The notes under the pieces were generated by a model. The model saw only the letters and a list, made by a program, of their open reading frames with translations, did not search any database and had not been told where the DNA came from. Below, piece after piece: positions 16,902-25,022 of a stretch of DNA of 64,000 bases. The DNA is taken from the NCBI RefSeq assembly GCF_029892425.1, contig NZ_JARXWB010000015.1:155618-219617 (forward strand), read 5' to 3'. The number at the start of each line of letters is the position of its first letter. Position 1 is the stretch's first letter. This stretch comes from Bradyrhizobium sp. BR13661. GTDB lineage: Bacteria > Pseudomonadota > Alphaproteobacteria > Rhizobiales > Xanthobacteraceae. A program made the position numbers and the translations under genes.

Positions 16902-16961
16902 CCGCCCCACGCCTGCATGCACCGCGTTCAGGGCACGATTACGGAGCCAAAGGCGCGCGGG

Positions 16962-17525
16962 TTACGCCCGCGCGCGACTTTTCTTGCCAACGGCATGGCC
17001 GTTGAATTTCTTTTTGGCGGCCTTTGTGCCCTTGGTGCCCGCCTTCTCGGCCTTACGCTCTGCGCGTGCTTTCACCTTGGCACGTTCGGCACGGGCCTCG
17101 GCGCGCTGCTTCTTACGCTTGGCTTCGCAGGAGGGGCACTTGCAGCCGATCGGCTTCAGATAGGCTTTGAAATAGTCGGTGCCGTAATCGTAGTTGATCT
17201 CGTCGCCCGGCTCGATGTTCTTGATCGCGCGGATGAACACCTTGCGCTCGCGCGGGCGCACGTCGGATTCGGCGTTCGGCCGGCAGGAGTGGTTGATGTA
17301 GCGGGCGAGGTTCTTGCGCACCGAGCCGTCAATGGTCCAGCGGTTGTTGAGCTCAAACAGATATTTGTTCTCGATCTCGTCGTGCGCGGGGATCCGCGAA
17401 TCCAGGATCGGTCCGAAATAACGGATGATCCTTGTGCCCTTCTTGATCGGCATGGTGGCGAAAAGGCCAAGTCCGGTCTTGGACTTGCCGACGCGATAGG
17501 CTTTGCGGGGAGCTATATCTGGCAT
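16962..17525 (-). CDS. SET-domain protein with Lys/Arg-rich tail
   Basis: A 187-residue protein. The SET core is complete: TGLGLFATMPIKKGTRI at the start, ARYINHSCRPNAE (residues 74-86) forming the pseudoknot and AdoMet site, GDEINYDYGTDYF (108-119) with the catalytic Tyr, and CKCPSC (128-133) as post-SET zinc cluster together with the Cys of NHSC. Residues 134-187 are almost entirely Lys, Arg and Ala, like a nucleic-acid-binding tail. Family members are protein lysine methyltransferases; the substrate here is unknown. It is monocistronic. Confidence 0.85.
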   Translation of the reverse strand: MPDIAPRKAYRVGKSKTGLGLFATMPIKKGTRIIRYFGPILDSRIPAHDEIENKYLFELNNRWTIDGSVRKNLARYINHSCRPNAESDVRPRERKVFIRAIKNIEPGDEINYDYGTDYFKAYLKPIGCKCPSCEAKRKKQRAEARAERAKVKARAERKAEKAGTKGTKAAKKKFNGHAVGKKSRARA

Positions 17526-17699
17526 GATCGAGAGAAATGAGGACGCGAACTGGGCCTTATGCCCAAGCGAAGCCGCTCTTCTAGAACGATTCCGCGCCGC
17601 TGTCAGGCCTATCCGAACTGCGTTTTGTGCTTGCCCACAGTGAAGATGGCGATTGATCGAGTTCCGCAGGTTGCAGGCGACGTCATGGTGCCTGTCACA

Positions 17700-18422
17700 T
17701 TAGGTTGGAAACTTCGCCGCCACCGTCGACTTCAGGATCGCTTCCAGAAGCTGCTCGGCCGTTGTACCTGCCGGCAACCGCTCCAGAATATCCTCGAGCC
17801 GCCCGTCGAGCAGCAGCATGGTGAAGCCGTGCACCATCGACCAGGCCCGTGCGATCGCGGCGCCCTGCTCGATTGTCAGCGCGTCGCCGCTGATCGGCTC
17901 CTGCCGCAGCGCGCCGATGGCATTGGCAAGCCCGGCAAAGGAGGATTCTGCGGCCTCGTGCAGCGAGGGCCTGGAATAGTCGAGCCGCTCGGTGCGGAAC
18001 ATCAGGCCGTACATGCCGGGATGCGCCTGGGCATAGGCGACATAGGCCTTGGGCCGGGCCAAGGCGCGCTCCAGCGGCGAGGTAGCCTCATCGCAGGCCG
18101 AGGCCATTGCGGCGTTGAATTGGCGGAAGCCGATCGCCGCCAGTTCGCTGACGAGGCCGGTGAGATCACCGAAATGATGGGTCGGCGCGGCATGCGAGAC
18201 GCCCGCCTCGCGCGCCACCGCGCGCAGCGTCAAGCCGGCGAGCCCGTCGCGCTCCAGCACCCGCTCGGCCGCCTGAAGCAGCGCCTCGCGCAAGGCGCCG
18301 TGGTGATAGGGCGTCTCGGTCTTCGCAGCTGCCGGGCGGCGCGCGGGACGAGATGCCTGTGATGTCTTTTTGGGGCTGCGCGGGCTACGCGCCGTTTCGC
18401 CCTTGGTGTTGATCTTGGCCAT
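17700..18422 (-). CDS. TetR/AcrR-family regulator
   Basis: A 240-residue repressor with a Ser/Arg/Lys-rich first 35 residues, then the TetR helix-turn-helix (LTLRAVAREAGVSHAAPTHHF, about residues 63-83) and an all-helical ligand domain. It is divergent from a carotenoid-oxygenase gene; a degenerate operator copy (18442-18460) lies 19 bases before its start and a perfect one (18495-18513) before the oxygenase, so autoregulation and control of both downstream units are likely. The inducer is unknown. Confidence 0.9.
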   Translation of the reverse strand: MAKINTKGETARSPRSPKKTSQASRPARRPAAAKTETPYHHGALREALLQAAERVLERDGLAGLTLRAVAREAGVSHAAPTHHFGDLTGLVSELAAIGFRQFNAAMASACDEATSPLERALARPKAYVAYAQAHPGMYGLMFRTERLDYSRPSLHEAAESSFAGLANAIGALRQEPISGDALTIEQGAAIARAWSMVHGFTMLLLDGRLEDILERLPAGTTAEQLLEAILKSTVAAKFPT

Positions 18423-18441
18423 TTACAAGCTATATGACGCA

Positions 18442-18513
18442 ATATTGACAGTGTAAAGATTTCACTTGACGGAAGTCGCGCTTGGCCCTATGGCATCTTT
18501 ACGATGTAAAGAT
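18442..18513 (+). promoter_or_regulatory. Operator/promoter cassette 1 (TetR-type) ahead of the carotenoid oxygenase
   Basis: Contains, in order: a degenerate 19-bp operator ending GTAAAGAT (18442-18460), a -35 TTGACG (18466-18471), a 17-base spacer, a -10 TATGGC (18489-18494), and a perfect operator ATCTTTACGATGTAAAGAT (18495-18513). The two operators are 53 bases apart, about five helical turns, and bracket the promoter. The same arrangement recurs at 20439-20509. Confidence 0.8.
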
Positions 18514-18528
18514 AAGGAGGGATACGCC

Positions 18529-19926
18529 GTGCAGCAGGACGCCATCGCCGAGCGCCGCAACAATATCGCGCCGATTCCGTTCGAGGCGGACGCGCCTTTC
18601 CTCAAGATCATCGGCGAATTGCCGCGCGAGTTGAACGGCACGCTCTACCGCAACGGTCCCAATCCGCAGTTCGATTCGCCCGGCGCGCACTGGTTCGTCG
18701 GCGACGGCATGTTGCACGCCTTCCACCTGGAGAACGGCCGCGCCTCCTACCGCAACCGCTGGGTCCGCACGCCGAAATGGCTCGCCGAGCACGATGCCGG
18801 CCGCGCACTGTTCGGCGGCTTCGGCCGCAAGCTGCCGGATGCGCCGCAAAACCTCACCGACGGCGGCGTCGCCAACACCAACATCGTCTTCCATGCCGGC
18901 AAGCTGCTAGCGCTCGAAGAGGGGCATCTGCCAACCGAGATCGAGCCCGGCACGCTGGCAACACGCGGATATTGCAATTATCAGAGCCGCATCGCCGGCG
19001 CCTTCACCGCGCACCCGAAGGTCGATCCTGTGACAGGCGAGCTGGTGTTCTTCGGCTACAATGCGGCGGGCCCGCTGACACCTGCCCTCTCCTACGGATC
19101 GATTGACGCGGGCGGAAAGGTGACGCGCTTCGAACGTTTCGAGACGCCCTATGCCAGCATGGTGCACGACTTCATCGTCACCGAAAACTATGTGCTGTTT
19201 CCGATCCTGCCGATCACCGGCAGCATGGAGCGCGCGATGAGCGGCAAGCCGCCCTATGCCTGGGAGCCCGAGAAAGGCGCCTATGTCGGCGTGATGGAGC
19301 GCAACGGCACAACGAAGGAGATCGTCTGGTTTCGTGCTGAAGCCTGCTACGTCTTCCATGTCATGAACGCCTGGGAGGACGAGGGCCGCATCATCGCCGA
19401 CGTCATGCAATTCGAGGAAGCGCCGCTGTTTCCGCATCCGGACGGCCGGCCCTCGGATCCGGAGAAATCGCGCGCCCGGCACTGTCGCTGGACTTTCGAT
19501 CTCTCCGGCAATACCGACCGCTTCCAGCAGACTTATCTCGACGATCTCACCGGAGAGTTCCCGCGCATCGACGATCGCCGCGCCGGCTTGAAGAGCCGTC
19601 ACGGCTGGTACGCCTGCGCCAATCCGAAGGCACCGATGTTCGGCGCGCTGTCCGGCATCGTCCATGTCGACGGCACCGGCAAGCGGCTCGGCCAATATCT
19701 GCTGCCGACGGGCGACACCATCTCCGAGCCTGTGTTCGTCGAGCGATCGAAGGGCGCGGCGGAAGGCGACGGCTGGCTGCTGGCGGTGGTCTGGCGCGCG
19801 CGGGAGAACCGCAGCGACCTTGCCGTGTTCAACGCCACCGACATCGAAGCCGGCCCTGCGGCGCTGGTGCAGCTCGGCCATCGCGTGCCCGACGGCTTTC
19901 ACGGCAATTGGGTGGGAGCAGCCTAG
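18529..19926 (+). CDS. Carotenoid/lignostilbene oxygenase-family enzyme
   Basis: A 465-residue non-haem iron dioxygenase. GTLYRNGPNPQF and GDGMLHAF near the N-terminus are family hallmarks, and the four iron-binding His are all present: H162 (TAHPK), H213 (MVHDF), H277 (VFHVMNAW) and H458 (GFHGNW). The family cleaves a C=C bond in carotenoids, apocarotenoids or stilbenes; the substrate cannot be told from sequence. GTG at 18529 was chosen because AAGGAGG lies eight bases ahead; an upstream in-frame ATG would fall inside the operator/promoter region. It is first in the TetR-controlled unit. Confidence 0.9.
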   Translation: MQQDAIAERRNNIAPIPFEADAPFLKIIGELPRELNGTLYRNGPNPQFDSPGAHWFVGDGMLHAFHLENGRASYRNRWVRTPKWLAEHDAGRALFGGFGRKLPDAPQNLTDGGVANTNIVFHAGKLLALEEGHLPTEIEPGTLATRGYCNYQSRIAGAFTAHPKVDPVTGELVFFGYNAAGPLTPALSYGSIDAGGKVTRFERFETPYASMVHDFIVTENYVLFPILPITGSMERAMSGKPPYAWEPEKGAYVGVMERNGTTKEIVWFRAEACYVFHVMNAWEDEGRIIADVMQFEEAPLFPHPDGRPSDPEKSRARHCRWTFDLSGNTDRFQQTYLDDLTGEFPRIDDRRAGLKSRHGWYACANPKAPMFGALSGIVHVDGTGKRLGQYLLPTGDTISEPVFVERSKGAAEGDGWLLAVVWRARENRSDLAVFNATDIEAGPAALVQLGHRVPDGFHGNWVGAA

Positions 19927-19970
19927 CTCCCACCTCCGCAGTCCGTGGTGCGTTGCAAGGGAGATCTCGC

Positions 19971-20453
19971 ATGCACATGCCTTCGATCACCGCGAATTAT
20001 CTCGCCGTCCTGGCGCTGATCTACGCCGCGCTCGCGCTCGAGGTCATCCGGCTGCGACGGAGCAGCAACGCGCCGTTCAGCGATGGCGGCAACGAAAACC
20101 TGCGCCGCGCGATCCGCGCCCATGGCAACTTCATGGAATACGTCCCCATCATCGCGCTCATGGTCGCGCTGCTCGAAATGTCCGGCGCGTCCAGCTCACG
20201 CGTTCATGTGCTGATGGGAGCGCTCGTGTTGTCGCGGCTGCTGCATCCGATCGGGATGTACGCAACACCGGGCTCGCTGCGGTTCGTCATCGGCCGCGGC
20301 GGCAGCATCTTCCTCACCATCGGCCTCCTGATCACCTGTGCGCTGACCATCCTGTCGCGCCTGCCCTGGGCCACATTCGCCGATGAAATCGCCGACCAAG
20401 CCATTGCAACCATTCAATTTTTAGAAGTCATTCACGTCATTTTGACACTGTAA
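19971..20453 (+). CDS. MAPEG-family membrane protein
   Basis: A 160-residue protein with four membrane helices and the MAPEG signature RRAIRAHGNFMEYVPI in the first loop, then LVLSRLLHPIGMY. Members include glutathione-dependent membrane transferases. It begins 44 bases after the oxygenase gene (GGGAG ahead of the ATG), likely co-transcribed. Its C-terminus is unusual: the last residues and the TAA stop are read from the degenerate operator of the next regulatory cassette. Confidence 0.85.
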   Translation: MHMPSITANYLAVLALIYAALALEVIRLRRSSNAPFSDGGNENLRRAIRAHGNFMEYVPIIALMVALLEMSGASSSRVHVLMGALVLSRLLHPIGMYATPGSLRFVIGRGGSIFLTIGLLITCALTILSRLPWATFADEIADQAIATIQFLEVIHVILTL

Positions 20454-20509
20454 AGATTTTGCTTGACCCTGTCGCCGCCCCGACCTATTGATCTTTACAT
20501 CGTAAAGAT
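20439..20509 (+). promoter_or_regulatory. Operator/promoter cassette 2, a copy of the 18442-18513 arrangement
   Basis: Degenerate operator ending GTAAAGAT (20439-20457), -35 TTGACC (20463-20468), 17-base spacer, -10 TATTGA (20486-20491), and perfect operator ATCTTTACATCGTAAAGAT (20491-20509). Operator spacing is 52 bases versus 53 in cassette 1. It overlaps the 3' end of the MAPEG gene and should drive the two membrane-protein genes downstream. Confidence 0.8.
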
Positions 20510-20529
20510 TGAATGCGACCGAGGCGACC

Positions 20530-21105
20530 ATGACGATCTTCCTGATCCTTGCCCCCTACGGCGTCTACACCTTCCTGATGTTCATGACCTCGGCCATGGT
20601 CGCCGTGTTCGCGGGATCCGTAATCTGTCTCGCCACGATCGCGATCGATGTTGCGCGTGGCCGCTCGGTGAAGGTCCTGGCCGCGGGCTCCGCGATCCTG
20701 TTCGCAGGCATCGGCCTCTATCTCGCATTCTTCGACCCGACACTCAGCCCGCTCGCCGTCAAGCTCTCGGTCGATATCGGCATCTTCGTGATTTCGCTCG
20801 GCTCGATGCTGGCGCGCCGCCCCTTCACGCTGCAATATGGGATCGAGAACGTTCCGGCCGAGACCGCGGCGATGCCCGGTTTCCTCACCGCCAATTACAT
20901 GATCACCGCTGCATGGACCGTAGCCGCCCTGCTGATGATGGCCGCCAACATCGTGCTGCTCTATTTCCCGGGCCTGCCGGTCTGGTCGGGCCTTGCGGTC
21001 GCCTTCGCCGCCCGCAACAGCGCGATCTATTTCACCAAATGGTATCCCGAATATCGCCAGATCAAGTATGGTGCGCCCGCCGGCGCGCTGCCCGAAGCCA
21101 AGTGA
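20530..21105 (+). CDS. Multi-helix membrane protein in the TetR regulon
   Basis: A 191-residue protein with about five or six membrane helices (from MTIFLILAPYGVYTFLMF onward) and a short C-terminal tail. The ATG at 20530 has GAGG ahead; the upstream TTG at 20509 lies in the operator. It starts 20 bases after cassette 2 and is followed 13 bases later by the YciB-like gene, so the pair form one unit. No family was recognised. Confidence 0.7.
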   Translation: MTIFLILAPYGVYTFLMFMTSAMVAVFAGSVICLATIAIDVARGRSVKVLAAGSAILFAGIGLYLAFFDPTLSPLAVKLSVDIGIFVISLGSMLARRPFTLQYGIENVPAETAAMPGFLTANYMITAAWTVAALLMMAANIVLLYFPGLPVWSGLAVAFAARNSAIYFTKWYPEYRQIKYGAPAGALPEAK

Positions 21106-21118
21106 GACAGGACCGATC

Positions 21119-21673
21119 ATGAAGGACGTATTCGCCCGCCTCGCCTCCGACTTCCTGTCGGCCATCGTCTTCCTGGCGATCTATCTGATCACCGACAACG
21201 TCATCCTGGCGACGTCGGTGGCCATTGCCGGAGCGATCGCGCAGGTGATCTACGCCCGCGTCAAGGGGCGCGAGCTCGGCTACATGGCCTATGCGAGCCT
21301 GGCGCTTGTCATCGTGCTCGGGTCGGTCACCCTGCTGACCAACGATCCGCGCTTCATGCTGGCAAAGCCTGCGGTCGCGCATTTCGCGATCGGCGCGATC
21401 ATGCTCAAGCGCGGCTGGATGCTGCGCTACATGCCGCCGATGGTGGTCGAGACCGCGCCGGAATATGTCACCGCTGCGGGCTACGCCTGGGCCGTGCTGA
21501 TGTTCGCGCTCGGCGCCGGCACGATCGCGGTCGCTGCCACCGGCGATCTGAAGCTGTGGGCGTTCTACATCTCGGCGGTCGCGGGCGGCGCCAAGGTTTT
21601 GGCCTTTGCCGTTCAATACGTGGTGTTTCGGCTGGTCGTGACCAGCCGCCGGCGCGCCGCTGCCCGCGCTTGA
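21119..21673 (+). CDS. YciB/IspZ-family inner-membrane protein
   Basis: A 184-residue protein. SDFLSAIVFLAIYLITDNV, AIAQVIYARVKGREL and LVIVLGSVTLLTNDPRFML align with the IspZ/YciB (septation protein A) pattern: helix, basic loop, and the conserved L-T-L-x-x-D-x-x-F motif. Length matches. YciB proteins act in the inner membrane in envelope integrity and division. This copy is the second gene behind TetR cassette 2, so it is probably an inducible paralogue, not the housekeeping one. Confidence 0.75.
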   Translation: MKDVFARLASDFLSAIVFLAIYLITDNVILATSVAIAGAIAQVIYARVKGRELGYMAYASLALVIVLGSVTLLTNDPRFMLAKPAVAHFAIGAIMLKRGWMLRYMPPMVVETAPEYVTAAGYAWAVLMFALGAGTIAVAATGDLKLWAFYISAVAGGAKVLAFAVQYVVFRLVVTSRRRAAARA

Positions 21674-21781
21674 TGGCCGCTCACGTCGGGTTAGGCAGCG
21701 GCTTCGAGTTGCGCTATAGGCTCGGCCCAGGATGGGTTGCGGATCGTCGCAATCCGCCGGGACAGTGTTCGGGAGACGCGA

Positions 21782-22078
21782 ATGGCCGTGGACGGCAATT
21801 GGAATCTGACCATGACGACGCCGATGGGCGAACGCCAGGCGACGCTGAGCCTGAAGGCCGAAGGTGGCACGCTTACGGGCACGCAGGGCGCGGAAGGCAA
21901 CAGCGCCGAGATCTTTGACGGCACCGTCAACGGCGACAGCGTGGCCTGGAAAGTCTCGATCACCAACCCGATGCCGCTGACGCTCGAGTTCACCGGCACC
22001 GTCTCCGGCAACAACATCAACGGCGAAATGGGCATCGGCCCCATGGGCAGCTTCCCGTTCACCGGGGCGCGGGCGTAA
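21782..22078 (+). CDS. Conserved small beta-rich hypothetical protein
   Basis: A 98-residue protein starting at the ATG at 21782 with GGGAG upstream. The sequence alternates polar and hydrophobic residues with many Gly and Thr (WNLTMTTPMGERQATLSL, TLEFTGTVSGNNINGEM), suggesting a small beta-barrel. No signal peptide and no recognised family. Monocistronic, followed by an intergenic repeat. Confidence 0.55.
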   Translation: MAVDGNWNLTMTTPMGERQATLSLKAEGGTLTGTQGAEGNSAEIFDGTVNGDSVAWKVSITNPMPLTLEFTGTVSGNNINGEMGIGPMGSFPFTGARA

Positions 22079-22095
22079 GGCTACTCCACCTCAAT

Positions 22096-22199
22096 GTCAT
22101 TCCGGGATGCATGCGCAGCATGCAGGCCCGGAATCCATTCTTCCACCACGTTGAAGCCCGATGGATTCCGGGCTCGCGCTACGCGCGCCCCGGAATGAC
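22096..22199. repeat. Intergenic inverted repeat (GTCATTCCGGG family)
   Basis: The outer ends GTCATTCCGGG and CCCGGAATGAC are inverted copies; two inner segments (CGGAATCCAT and ATGGATTCCG) pair in the same way, so the element can fold as two stem-loops. A shorter relative occurs at 31974-32012. It fills the gap between two convergent genes and may act as a terminator or mRNA stabiliser. Confidence 0.75.
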
Positions 22200-22214
22200 T
22201 ACATCGGAACAGCC

Positions 22215-23870
22215 TCAGCCCAGATTGAGCTCCTTGAAGAAGTCGTTGCCCTTGTCATCGATGATGATGAACGCCGGGAAGTCGACGACTTCGATGCGCC
22301 AGATCGCTTCCATGCCAAGCTCGGGATATTCGAGCACCTCGACCTTCTTGATGCAGTGCTCGGCGAGGTTCGCCGCCGCACCACCGATCGAGCCGAGATA
22401 GAAGCCGCCATATTTCTTGCAGGCTTCGCGTACGGCCGGCGCGCGGTTACCCTTCGCCACCATCACCATCGAGCCGCCGGCGGCCTGGAACTGGTCGACG
22501 AAGGAATCCATGCGGCCCGCGGTGGTCGGGCCGAACGCGCCGGAGGCGTAGCCTTCGGGCGTCTTGGCCGGACCGGCGTAGTAGACCGGATGGTTCTTGA
22601 AATAATCGGGCAGCGGCTCGCCCTTCTCCAGCCGCTCGCGCAGCTTGGCATGCGCGCTGTCGCGCGCGACGATCATGGTACCGGTCATCGAGACGCGGGT
22701 CTTGATCGGGTGCTTCGAGAACGTCGCCAGAATGTCTTTCATCGGCTGGTTGAGGTCGATCTTGACGACCTCGCCGCCGAGCGACTGCTCGACCTGCGGC
22801 AGATATTGCGCGGGATTGTGCTCGAGCTCCTCGAGATAGACGCCATCCTTGGTGATCTTGCCGAGCACCTGGCGGTCGGCCGAGCAGGACACGCCAAGCC
22901 CGATCGGCAGCGAAGCACCGTGACGCGGCATGCGGATGACGCGGACGTCGTGGCAAAAATATTTGCCTCCGAACTGCGCGCCTACTCCCAAGCTTTGCGT
23001 CATCTTGTGGATTTCCTTCTCCATCTCGACGTCGCGGAAGGCGTTGCCGTCAGGCGAGCCGTGGGTCGGCAGCGCATCGAGATAGCGGGCCGAGGCCAGC
23101 TTCACGGTCTTCATGCAGAGCTCGGCCGAGGTGCCGCCGATGACGATGGCGAGGTGATAGGGCGGGCACGCGGCGGTGCCGAGGGTGAGGATCTTCTCCT
23201 TCAGGAACGCGAGCAGCCGGTCCTTGGTCAGGACGGAAGGCGTCGCCTGGAACAAGAAGCTCTTGTTGGCGCTGCCGCCGCCCTTGGCCATGAACATGAA
23301 CTTGTAGGCGTCATCGCCCTCGGCGTAGATCTCGCACTGCGCCGGCATGTTGTTGGCGGTGTTCTTCTCCTCGTACATCGAGAGCGGCGCCACTTGCGAG
23401 TAGCGGAGATTGCGGCGGAGATAAGCGTCGCGGGCGCCTTCCGACAGCGCCGCCTCGTCGTCACCATCGGTGATGACGTTGCAGCCCTTCTTGCCCATGA
23501 TGATCGCGGTGCCGGTGTCCTGGCACATCGGCAGCACGCCGCCCGCGGCGATGTTGGCGTTCTTCAAAAAATCCAGCGCCACGAATTTGTCGTTCGGGCT
23601 CGCCTCGTCGTCTTCCAGGATCGCGCGGAGCTGCTTCAGATGGCCTGGGCGCAGATAGTGATTGATGTCGCCGAAAGCCGCTTCGGACAGCGCGCGAAGT
23701 GCCTCGCGCGACACCACCAACATGTCCTTGCCCAGAACCTTCTCGACCCGCACGCCCTCGGACGTGATCTTCTTGTAGGGCGTCTCGTCCTTGCCCAGCG
23801 GGAACAGCGGGGTGTGCTTGTAGGGCGGAACGGGCTTGGACTGGTCGGGGAATGCGGTGGGAGCGTTCAT
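22215..23870 (-). CDS. fumA: Fumarate hydratase class I
   Basis: A 551-residue iron-sulfur fumarase with both domains in one chain (E. coli FumA is 548). MCQDTGTAIIMGKKGC supplies the first cluster Cys (C116), with further Cys in TAACPPYHLAIVIGGTSAE and VSCSADR; KKYGGFYLGSIGG and DKGNDFFKELNLG are C-terminal domain signatures. It interconverts fumarate and malate in the TCA cycle. The ATG at 23870 begins the conserved sequence; the frame upstream is not conserved. Monocistronic. Confidence 0.93.
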   Translation of the reverse strand: MNAPTAFPDQSKPVPPYKHTPLFPLGKDETPYKKITSEGVRVEKVLGKDMLVVSREALRALSEAAFGDINHYLRPGHLKQLRAILEDDEASPNDKFVALDFLKNANIAAGGVLPMCQDTGTAIIMGKKGCNVITDGDDEAALSEGARDAYLRRNLRYSQVAPLSMYEEKNTANNMPAQCEIYAEGDDAYKFMFMAKGGGSANKSFLFQATPSVLTKDRLLAFLKEKILTLGTAACPPYHLAIVIGGTSAELCMKTVKLASARYLDALPTHGSPDGNAFRDVEMEKEIHKMTQSLGVGAQFGGKYFCHDVRVIRMPRHGASLPIGLGVSCSADRQVLGKITKDGVYLEELEHNPAQYLPQVEQSLGGEVVKIDLNQPMKDILATFSKHPIKTRVSMTGTMIVARDSAHAKLRERLEKGEPLPDYFKNHPVYYAGPAKTPEGYASGAFGPTTAGRMDSFVDQFQAAGGSMVMVAKGNRAPAVREACKKYGGFYLGSIGGAAANLAEHCIKKVEVLEYPELGMEAIWRIEVVDFPAFIIIDDKGNDFFKELNLG

Positions 23871-24115
23871 GGGGCGATCTCGGGTTTTGCAGCCCTCGCG
23901 GGCCTCTAAGCATAGAAGCGTTCTAAGCTTTTTTGCCGCAAAGGGAAGGCGTTCCGGCGGGGCCGGGGCATCCCGATTTGGCTGCCCGGCGGCCATTTTG
24001 CGGTCCCCTCCTTCGATCAGCCGGTGGTCGCGGCTGTACCCAATGAAGCAAGGTTGCACCCCTTGCGCTTCGCGCGCGGCGACGGTTGAATGCACGCCCT
24101 CAAGGGGCTTTCATC

Positions 24116-24595
24116 ATGATTTCTAGACTGCACCTCCGCGGCGCGATTGTTGTCGCCGCCGCAATCATCGGCCTTGTGACGCTGCCTGCGCCTGCGCGCG
24201 CGGATCAGTGCGACGACATCGCCAAGCAGCTCGCCGGCGGCATCGACGGGCTGAAGGTCAACTTCAAGGCCGCCAACATCATCTACCTCACCCACCCGGC
24301 GGCGAAAGAGCTGTCGCTCGGCTGCCGCGCGCAAGGCGCGGCCTATTCGAACGAGCTCTACGCCAAGGGCGACCGCAAGCCGGCGCCGCAGTTCTATGAT
24401 CTCGTGGCCTCCGCAGCTGCGATCATCTTCACGGTGACGAAGGACGACACCACGACCGGGGCCTCGCGCTGCCTGAAGCGCATGGGCCTGTTGCGCGGCG
24501 ACAAGATCACGATGCGCTACAAACGCCTCAACATGGAATGCACGCGAACCAAGACCGAAGCCGCGATTACGGTCACGCGGCCGAAGGACGAGTAG
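24116..24595 (+). CDS. Exported hypothetical protein
   Basis: A 159-residue protein with a signal peptide (RGAIVVAAAIIGLVTLPAPARA) and a mature part with three Cys (DQCDDIAKQ, LGCRAQ, SRCLKRM) plus a fourth near the C-terminus (MECTRT), probably two disulfides. AAGGGG precedes the ATG at 24116 by about nine bases. Function is not recognised. Confidence 0.6.
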   Translation: MISRLHLRGAIVVAAAIIGLVTLPAPARADQCDDIAKQLAGGIDGLKVNFKAANIIYLTHPAAKELSLGCRAQGAAYSNELYAKGDRKPAPQFYDLVASAAAIIFTVTKDDTTTGASRCLKRMGLLRGDKITMRYKRLNMECTRTKTEAAITVTRPKDE

Positions 24596-24747
24596 GCCGG
24601 GCTGCCCGCCACACATTCCGTCCTTGCGTCGCTGCGCTCGCAGTGACGAGGAAACGACCATATCCCTCGCATTTTAACGATTGGCTTGACGGACCTTTCG
24701 TCCCCTCCGGGGCAAGGTCAATTGTTTCAATCTGTGAGGATTTGTGG

Positions 24748-24918
24748 ATGAGCGTTTCAAGTGTTGCGCCGCCGCCTGTGACGGTCGTGGTTCCGAGCTA
24801 CGACACGAGCAAGCAGGACGACCGGACCAAGACCAAAGACACCGACCCGACCTATAAGCCGACGCCGCCCGCGCCACTGCCGCCGGGCCAGGGCACGCGG
24901 ATCGATCAGCTCGCCTGA
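24748..24918 (+). CDS. Small Pro-rich hypothetical protein
   Basis: A 56-residue protein starting MSVSSVAPPPVTVVVPSYD, then a charged DDRTKTKDTDPTYK stretch and a Pro-rich end. GAGGA lies about nine bases ahead of the ATG. It has no signal peptide, no membrane helix and no recognised family; it looks disordered. The longer frame upstream is not plausible coding sequence. Confidence 0.4.
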   Translation: MSVSSVAPPPVTVVVPSYDTSKQDDRTKTKDTDPTYKPTPPAPLPPGQGTRIDQLA

Positions 24919-25022
24919 CCGCGCTTGCCTGCGATGGATCGCCCGGTCTTGACGACCGGGCCTTTCGCGCGTCCGGCCGCATCTTTGCCGGATAGCCCGG
25001 CCAGACTCGTGCGAGACCGGCC

